This document shows positions 57,861 through 64,000 of a stretch of 64,000 bases of DNA, one piece after another. The notes below the pieces were generated by a model. That model worked only from the letters and a program-made list of their open reading frames with translations. It was not told where the DNA came from and made no database searches. Origin of the DNA: Annona cherimola (taxonomy: Eukaryota; Streptophyta; Magnoliopsida; Magnoliales; Annonaceae); assembly GCA_030490835.1 (NCBI GenBank), contig CM059975.1, forward strand, positions 32,706,133 through 32,770,132, written 5' to 3'. The first letter of the stretch is position 1. The number at the start of each line of letters is the position of its first letter. Both the position numbers and the translations under genes were made by a program.

Positions 57861-60800
57861 ATGGAAGGTATTGTTGTCAGACGAGTCATTCCCTCCGACA
57901 ATAGTTGCCTCTTCAATGCTGTTGGGTGAGCTTTAACTCTTGTTGTTTCCATATATTGGTTACTATTAAGTTGAAGGATGAACTGACGGCTGGACTTGTT
58001 GGCTTTGTATTGTTGTTCTTATTCAGGTATGTCATGGATCACGACAAACAAAAAGCTTCAGAGCTACGGCAGGTAGACTTGGATTTTGCAAAACTGATTT
58101 TCACTTTAAATCATAGTCCACTATTCATTCATGGGTTCAAGTGTGACTAACTTGTTTAAATTAGATGTATTTTGTAACCTGTTCCTATCTACAGGTGCGC
58201 ATTGATCATTCCAGCTGATATGTTTCTGTTTCTGAAACCTTCCCTTCCCAAGGATATCCTGCTTCAAAAATAAGTCTTAAATTGGGTTAGGCTGTACTTA
58301 GTGCAATCATCATCCAGGCTATAATTAGTTGATCTGACTGACTTTTTCACTGAATGGTCCTAATGGTGGAAATGTATCTTCCTTTGAAGCAGCATCATAT
58401 ATGATCAAATACTGTTATAGACAATTAAGGGTCAGTTTGAGAAGAGGAAAGAAAAGTGAGAAGTGTGAATGAGAAATTACGAAAAAGTGAAAGAGTGATT
58501 TGTTATAATAGAGGTAATGATTAGGAATAAAGAGAATAAAGATAAAATAGATATGATAGTTGTATGGAAAGATATGAAAAATGATTGGAGTTTATAAGTA
58601 ATAAAAAGGGTAAGGTAGCTACGTAGTTCAAATGTCAAATTATATAAAAAGATGTTCAGAAAGGGATTTTTAAATGGTTTTTTACCTCATACCGAATGGG
58701 GCTTAATTGTGGTTGACTGAAGGTTTGAGGAAAGTGGTATGTAGCATCAGTGATGTAATGGTATAAAGAAGGGTGAAACATTCAAAATGGTATAAACAAG
58801 GGTGAAACATTCAAGTACCAGAAAAAAGAAGGAACATTGATGATGTGAGAATTAACTATGAATTAGATCAATGCCTATTTTGAGGATCACTACACCATAC
58901 AGGAGAAGGATTTGCCAATTTGGCAAATTGAAGTGGACTGACACTATGAAATTTTGTCTTTATAGACCTTCAACCTTCAATTTTTTTCCCATCATTTTTC
59001 CCCAGTTTATCAGCGATTGTTGATAAGGTTTAGGGAAGGCAGGAGTCTGAAAGAAGGTCATTTCTATAGGAAGTAAGAAATGAGTAAACAAAATGGTTTG
59101 CATGGAAACAAAAACTTGGAACCTGAACTTTTGGGTTTTGGAATGAAGATCAAACAGACTACTTGTGGCGAACTCGGGTTCCAATTAAATTAAATTTTTG
59201 TAGAGAGCTCAAGCCCAAATTAATTTCGAGGAGCAATATGGGAATAGAACTTCCATTTACCGCCATCAAGTTATATACATGAAAATTTTCTGCTTAGTTT
59301 TCCATTTTACTTTTATCTTTACATGTGTCACAGCCACTCGCATTCTAAGTTTTTTCTTTCTGCTAAAGGTTATTGCTGCAACAGTGACAAGTGATCCCAG
59401 AAAATACAATGAAGCATTTCTTGGAAAACCAAATGGAGAGTATTGTGCCTGGATTCTTGACCCCGAGAAATGGGGAGGTTTGTATGAACTAGAAACAATG
59501 GGCAAACTTTTTCTCCCCCATTTTATATGGTCATGGTTTCAATATATATTTTCATTGTTCCTATTAGGCATTTAGCTCTATCATTGATGATTTCTCCATT
59601 TAGAACATAGAGCTTTAGTTTTATTATAGATGATTTAGCTCTCTTGTGGACGATTTGTCCATTTGGAATATAGAACTTTGAAGCTTTCTTCACCACCTCA
59701 GCCTATGACCTTTTGGGCTTTCTCATTCCCTTTTCAGGGCCTTTGACTTGAATCAAATTTCTGCATTCCTAACCAGTGTATTTCTTGGCTGCTTTTACAT
59801 ACTGACATATCATTCGATTTTTTTTAAAATTTTATTTTATTATACTGCTAGTTATTAAAGCTGCATTAAATTTTGTTGGATGTAATTATTATTTTTTGTC
59901 TTATCTTTCCTCATATAGACATCAATTTATTGTTCTAATTTCAGCTAGTGCTCATTGTATGCATGTAAGATTGTAATTTGCAAGTTCGACTCTTCCAAAA
60001 TCTGTCTCCTTTAAAATTTTTTTTTTTTTTCAAAAAAAATCATTCTCCAGAGGACCTAAGCGACTGCAAAATTAGCATGAGTGATTATGCACTAGTTAAA
60101 ATTTTCTTCCTTGTGGGACCAAGGAGTATATATGGCGTCAGTACTTTCTGAAGCATTCTTTTTCATATGGATGAATGTTTCTACGAAAATTTGTAACATT
60201 TTAGTATTTTGATTGATCAAAACATGGAAGCGTCTCTAAACAGTTTTTCTTCCTGACATTTTAGTAGATACACGTTTTTTTTTAAAAAAATGTTTTGACA
60301 CGCTTTTTTACGTTTTCAACTTACAAGCAGTGTGGTCTGCAATTGCATAGGCCTTTGATTTAAATGATTTTGAGTATTTTAGTCAAATGGATAATGTTGA
60401 GAGTGGCAATTGGCATTGATCTCTACAAAATATCATGATGGCTCAAAACAAACATAGATTCAGCAAAATTTTTCGTGGACTCAATCTCGTTGAATCTGAT
60501 CTATGTGTATATTGTTGCTTAACTGTCTAGCATTCTGCCTTTTAGAGCATGGCTAGTCCTATGACAAATCAACAGAATATTAGTGGTTGCCATGGTGTCT
60601 TGCATTAAGCTATCTGCATTTTTGCATCAGAACCTGCTCTTGGCACGTGATAGAACTATAGAAGTACATAGTTTGTGTCTCAAACTTAGCCAATCAGGTC
60701 CGATAGATGAGGAAATTAAGTCCACTAATATATTTCAGTGCTCGTACGAATGGCAGTGCATCCAATAAACGTGTAAGTGTCACAATTCAAAATTTTTATG

Positions 60801-62342
60801 TGCGTTTGGTCTAATAAGTACAGAGAGCCCATAGCATTTAAAATTGTAATCCTTTTCGGCTTTCTGCTTCAATCTTCACTTGACATATGCTGATCTTTCT
60901 GGAAGGCTATGCCTACATTTATAAAATAGAGTTTGCAAGACTTATTAAGAGCCTTAAAATTAATCCCTCCCCTTCACGAAAGTAAATAGGGGTGAGGGGA
61001 GGGTGGAGGTTTTTTGGCATAATTTTTGAAAAAGTGAGTGTGATGTGATGCAATAGGGGTAATTTTTATGAGTAAAGAAAATAAAGATAAAATAGATAGG
61101 TTATTTATATGGGAAAATGTGAAATCATTATTAAAATTATGGGTAATAATTGAAAAACAGGGTCGTTAGGTGTTTGAAATGTCAAATTGCATCAAAAGGG
61201 TTGAATTTTTTTCCTTTTCTCTATTACAGAACAGGCCCTTAGTTCTATTCGAAGTCATTTATGTTTTTTCCTATTAGATCTTTAAAATTTGTGTTTGATA
61301 ATTTGCTGGCCGTAAAGCTGAATGCCCTTTTATTTGTCTTGGGTTTGAAGGTGCCATTGAGCTCTCAATATTGGCTGAATACTATGGACGTGAAATTGCA
61401 GCATATGATATCCAGACCACCCGCTGTGATGTGTATGGTCAGGTTAGTATTACTAAATCAACCTATCTCTGAATGCAGTGTAACCTGCCTTCTGAAGTGT
61501 TCTATTCTTGTTTTGGTATGCATGCATGAGCAGGCATGCAGTTCCGCATGTGCATGTGGGCTTGTACATATTTACCTCTGAGCATGTGTATATATTGAAA
61601 GGGTTGTTTGTTCACGCATGCATGCAAGCACGCATGTGGGGAATGGGTTGTTCAACAGACAAGCCATCTGTTAGTCTTCGTTGCATGCCTACAGTTCATA
61701 GTTCTCACTACTCGAGTCAGTATCCTAGACACTTTTACCCGTCTTTCCACCTGAATCATTGATCCTAGGCAAGAATTTCTCCCACCTTTACCAATTGAAT
61801 GTAGATCTGCTATTTGTTATTGTTCTTTTTCCAAGACTAGTTTCAATGGGATGATTAATGCACCGTAGTTGATGACTTGGATATTGTAATCTTTTGAACT
61901 GTGACAGGAGTTATTTAAAGTTTGGGCCCCATTTCACTTATTCCCTGACAATCATTTTTTTCACATTAATTAATTTTTCTCCTTTCTTATTACTAAAACA
62001 GGAAATGAAGTATCAGGAAAGAGTAATGTTGATTTATGATGGCCTTCATTATGATGCATTAGCTGTACGTTACTTCTTATGCTGTTTTTCTTATTTTCAG
62101 CAAATGAATTTCCTTTGGTATTACTTAACATAGCTTCCATTTACAAGAGAGGCTATCGGTCAAGGAAGATTACCTACAGTCGCTTTTGTTATGATTTTAA
62201 TTTTTATTTCTTGTATCGTCAAGATGTCTCCCTTTGATGGAGCCCCAGAAGAGTTTGACCAAACAATCTTTCCTATACAAAAAGATCGTACCATTGGAGC
62301 AGTTGATAGGCATGCTCTTAATCTTGTTAAGGATGCACAGAG
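57861..62342 (+). CDS. OTU2: OTU-domain deubiquitinase (YOD1/OTU1-like), last exon not seen
   Basis: Six exons are visible: 57861-57925, 58027-58072, 59369-59477, 61351-61442, 62002-62064 and 62224-62342. All have GT-AG borders and matching phases and encode 164 codons plus two bases. The protein starts MEGIVVRRVIPSDNSCLFNA. The Cys of SDNSC is the expected catalytic residue, and the His of DGLHYDAL its partner. Further conserved blocks are YCAWILDPEKWGG, LAEYYGREIAAYDIQTTRC and ERVMLIYDG. OTU proteases cut ubiquitin chains; relatives (yeast Otu1, human YOD1) work with Cdc48/p97. Arabidopsis OTU2 (At1g50670, from memory) is about 208 residues with a C-terminal zinc finger. That part would lie in a later exon, beyond the window or not recognised. 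The reading frame shows no damage. Confidence 0.9.
58430..58695. mobile_element. MITE-family copy in OTU intron 2
   Basis: The stretch starting gtcagtttgagaagaggaaa and containing taatagaggtaatgatt, then ataaagataaaatagat, matches the arm of the element at 53285 and the copy at 60955. It looks like a non-autonomous DNA element of about 260 bp. Confidence 0.5.
60955..61240. mobile_element. MITE-family copy in OTU intron 3
   Basis: It contains gtgatgtgatgcaatagggg, then taaagaaaataaagataaaatagat, related to the copies at 53285 and 58430. It ends about 110 bp before exon 4. Confidence 0.5.
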
Positions 62343-64000
62343 GTAAGGGCTTCTATCACTTGCAAGAAGGTTTTGCTTCTGCACCACTTTTAAGATTTTT
62401 CTCTTATATGGTTAGGCTGTTTTTACTTTGCATGTGCTTACTTCTAATCTATGAATTGTCATATCTAGAATCACTAGGGTTAGGCGTGCAACTTAGGTTG
62501 GGTTGAGTGCGAACCTGAAAAAGTGTAGGGTTAGAATTTGCCTTTTTAGAACTTGAGTCCAAAGAACTCGAACCCAAAAACTGGGTTTTTAAATAAGGTT
62601 AGGATCAAGGTTCAAGCGAGCTCGATTTTCATTTTTATATATAATGTAAAAGATACTATATTTATACTATCTAAACAATGTTCTTAATTTTTGTGTAGTT
62701 TATGTTATTTGTATGTATGTTTGGATAGATATTTGTTATGTTAAAATTATATTACAGATAAATTATATTATTTTCATTTACATCTATTTTATATTTATAT
62801 CATTTATTTTTGAGTTTATTAATTTTCTTCCTTTATTTTGAAATGCTAATTTTCTGGAAATATATCATTACTATATTTTTTTAAAAATTATTTATGCAAT
62901 GTATTATTATTATTATTATTATTATTATTTCTTACATAATTTGTTTTCATTGAATATTTATATGAAATTTTAGACTTGTCACTATTAAATCAAATTAAAA
63001 TTTGTCAACTCGAATTTCTACTCAATACTCAACTCGAACCCGATTTTCATAAATAGGGTCGAGGTTTAATTTTTATAAATAGGATTAGGGTTAGGGTTGA
63101 GGCGAGCTCAAGTTTCATGAGCTCGAGTTATACTCCAAACCAGGGTATTATTTCAGGCCTTCCAAAGTCCAGTGCAATAGTCCATTTCAGCTGAAGGTAT
63201 TGGTCCAGTTTCTCCACTATTGCAGGCTTGGTCCATCCATATTGATTGCTCTGATGATGATGGGAATGATGCTTATGCGGATAGAAATATTAAGCCGAAG
63301 TATTTTTCTCTATAGGTATTGTCCAGGCCAACTCTTGTGCACTAGATGATTGAGGATGTGCCCCTCGGTTTTAAGGTGGTTGATACCCACAGAATGTGTC
63401 TTGTAATATCTCATACTCGAGCAACTGTTGAAGCAATTCAGTTCTTGCAATAGCATCTTGGAAGTCACCATGTTGCTGGATGTTCTTTCCTCATATGAAT
63501 TTCTAGCAACCTACGACACCTGCTTTTGCATGTGGGTTTTGGGTATTGTTACTTTGATGTGGACGGTATCCTCAGAAATATAATCTATCTTATGAATTGA
63601 AAATCATAATGAATTTCATGTAGTTAGAGCTGCTTTCCTGGGAAATATAATTTCTTTTATGAATTTAGAGTTATGATGAAATGCTTTGTAGATGGGTTCC
63701 TAAATAGGCAATCATTATACGACATTATGCATTCATTAACTGTCAATTGCATGATCCAGTGGAGGTCATATGGGAACTTCTCTTAAAGAACTTTTTATCA
63801 AAGTCAGGCATTTCTAGTCCCAGAGGTTTATTCAAGGTGTTCGGTGGAAATGTGTCTTATCAAGCTATTTTCCATGAACACATGAACATTTAAGGCGTCA
63901 GAATTCTTGTGAGTCATACAGTCTGCATGTCTCATTGCATCCAATATATGATGGTCATGTAGCATGGCAGTTGGTTGTTGTTGCATTGGGGAGAGCTGTA
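62343..64000 (+). other. OTU intron 6 or downstream DNA, with repeats
   Basis: A donor (AG then GTAAGG) opens an intron at 62343. From 62465 to 63140 the DNA carries repeats of ctcgaaccc and gggttaggg type at both ends, likely a small transposon. An ATT microsatellite lies near 62903. At 63310-63600 the plus strand reads coherent-looking but broken protein text (EDVPLGFKVVDTHRMCLV) that I cannot identify. The expected zinc-finger exon of the OTU gene was not found. Confidence 0.4.

Noticed and set aside
63085..63105. attagggttagggttgagg as telomeric repeat
   Set aside because: Only two to three short units, part of a wider degenerate repeat; not a telomere array.

Overview
This is nuclear DNA from a flowering plant, probably a eudicot; I could not name the species. 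It is AT-rich and gene-poor and is dominated by nested LTR retrotransposons. The only host gene recognised lies at the right end: an OTU-family deubiquitinase with plant GT-AG introns (57861-62342, last exon not seen).

Layout. 1-5977: AT-rich DNA with a decayed FAR1/MULE transposase gene (minus strand, about 2540-4840). 5978-40838: a Sirevirus-like Ty1/copia element on the minus strand, with LTRs at 5978-7624 and 39740-40838 (truncated), a tRNA-Met-type primer site, and broken gag, protease, integrase, RT and RNase H. It also has a broken extra ORF in the position where Sireviruses carry an env-like gene. A giant Ty3/gypsy element of the Tat lineage is inserted in its integrase region (12590-37290, 24,701 bp), flanked by the 5-bp duplication CATGC. 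40838-48893: an internally deleted Athila-like gypsy element on the minus strand. 49130-52480: an L1-type LINE remnant split by another insertion. 53285-55705: a long inverted-repeat (MITE-like) element with a small deleted LTR element in its middle. 57861-64000: the OTU gene, with two more copies of the MITE family in its introns.

The Tat element is the most interesting object. Its LTRs are about 5.3-5.4 kb and nearly identical by eye, so the insertion is young. A TATA box at 14441 puts most of each LTR downstream of transcription start. That transcribed part is a stack of six different tandem-repeat arrays. A consensus splice donor (14560) and an acceptor (18096) just before the gag ATG could remove the whole stack together with the primer-binding site. 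The primer site matches tRNA-Trp. The sense frame appears to carry three diverged gag domains in tandem, then protease, RT, a degenerate RNase H, a second intact-looking RNase H and integrase. It is interrupted by two stop codons and has an in-frame loss in the integrase core.

Between pol and the 3' LTR lies a convergent antisense gene. Four exons with good splice sites keep one open frame of about 1314 codons. It encodes a plant mobile domain (PMD) protein with a basic, cysteine-rich N-terminus and a coiled-coil C-terminus. It looks intact while gag-pol is broken. This antisense gene, the triple gag and the spliceable repeat leader are the best candidates for something not yet described.
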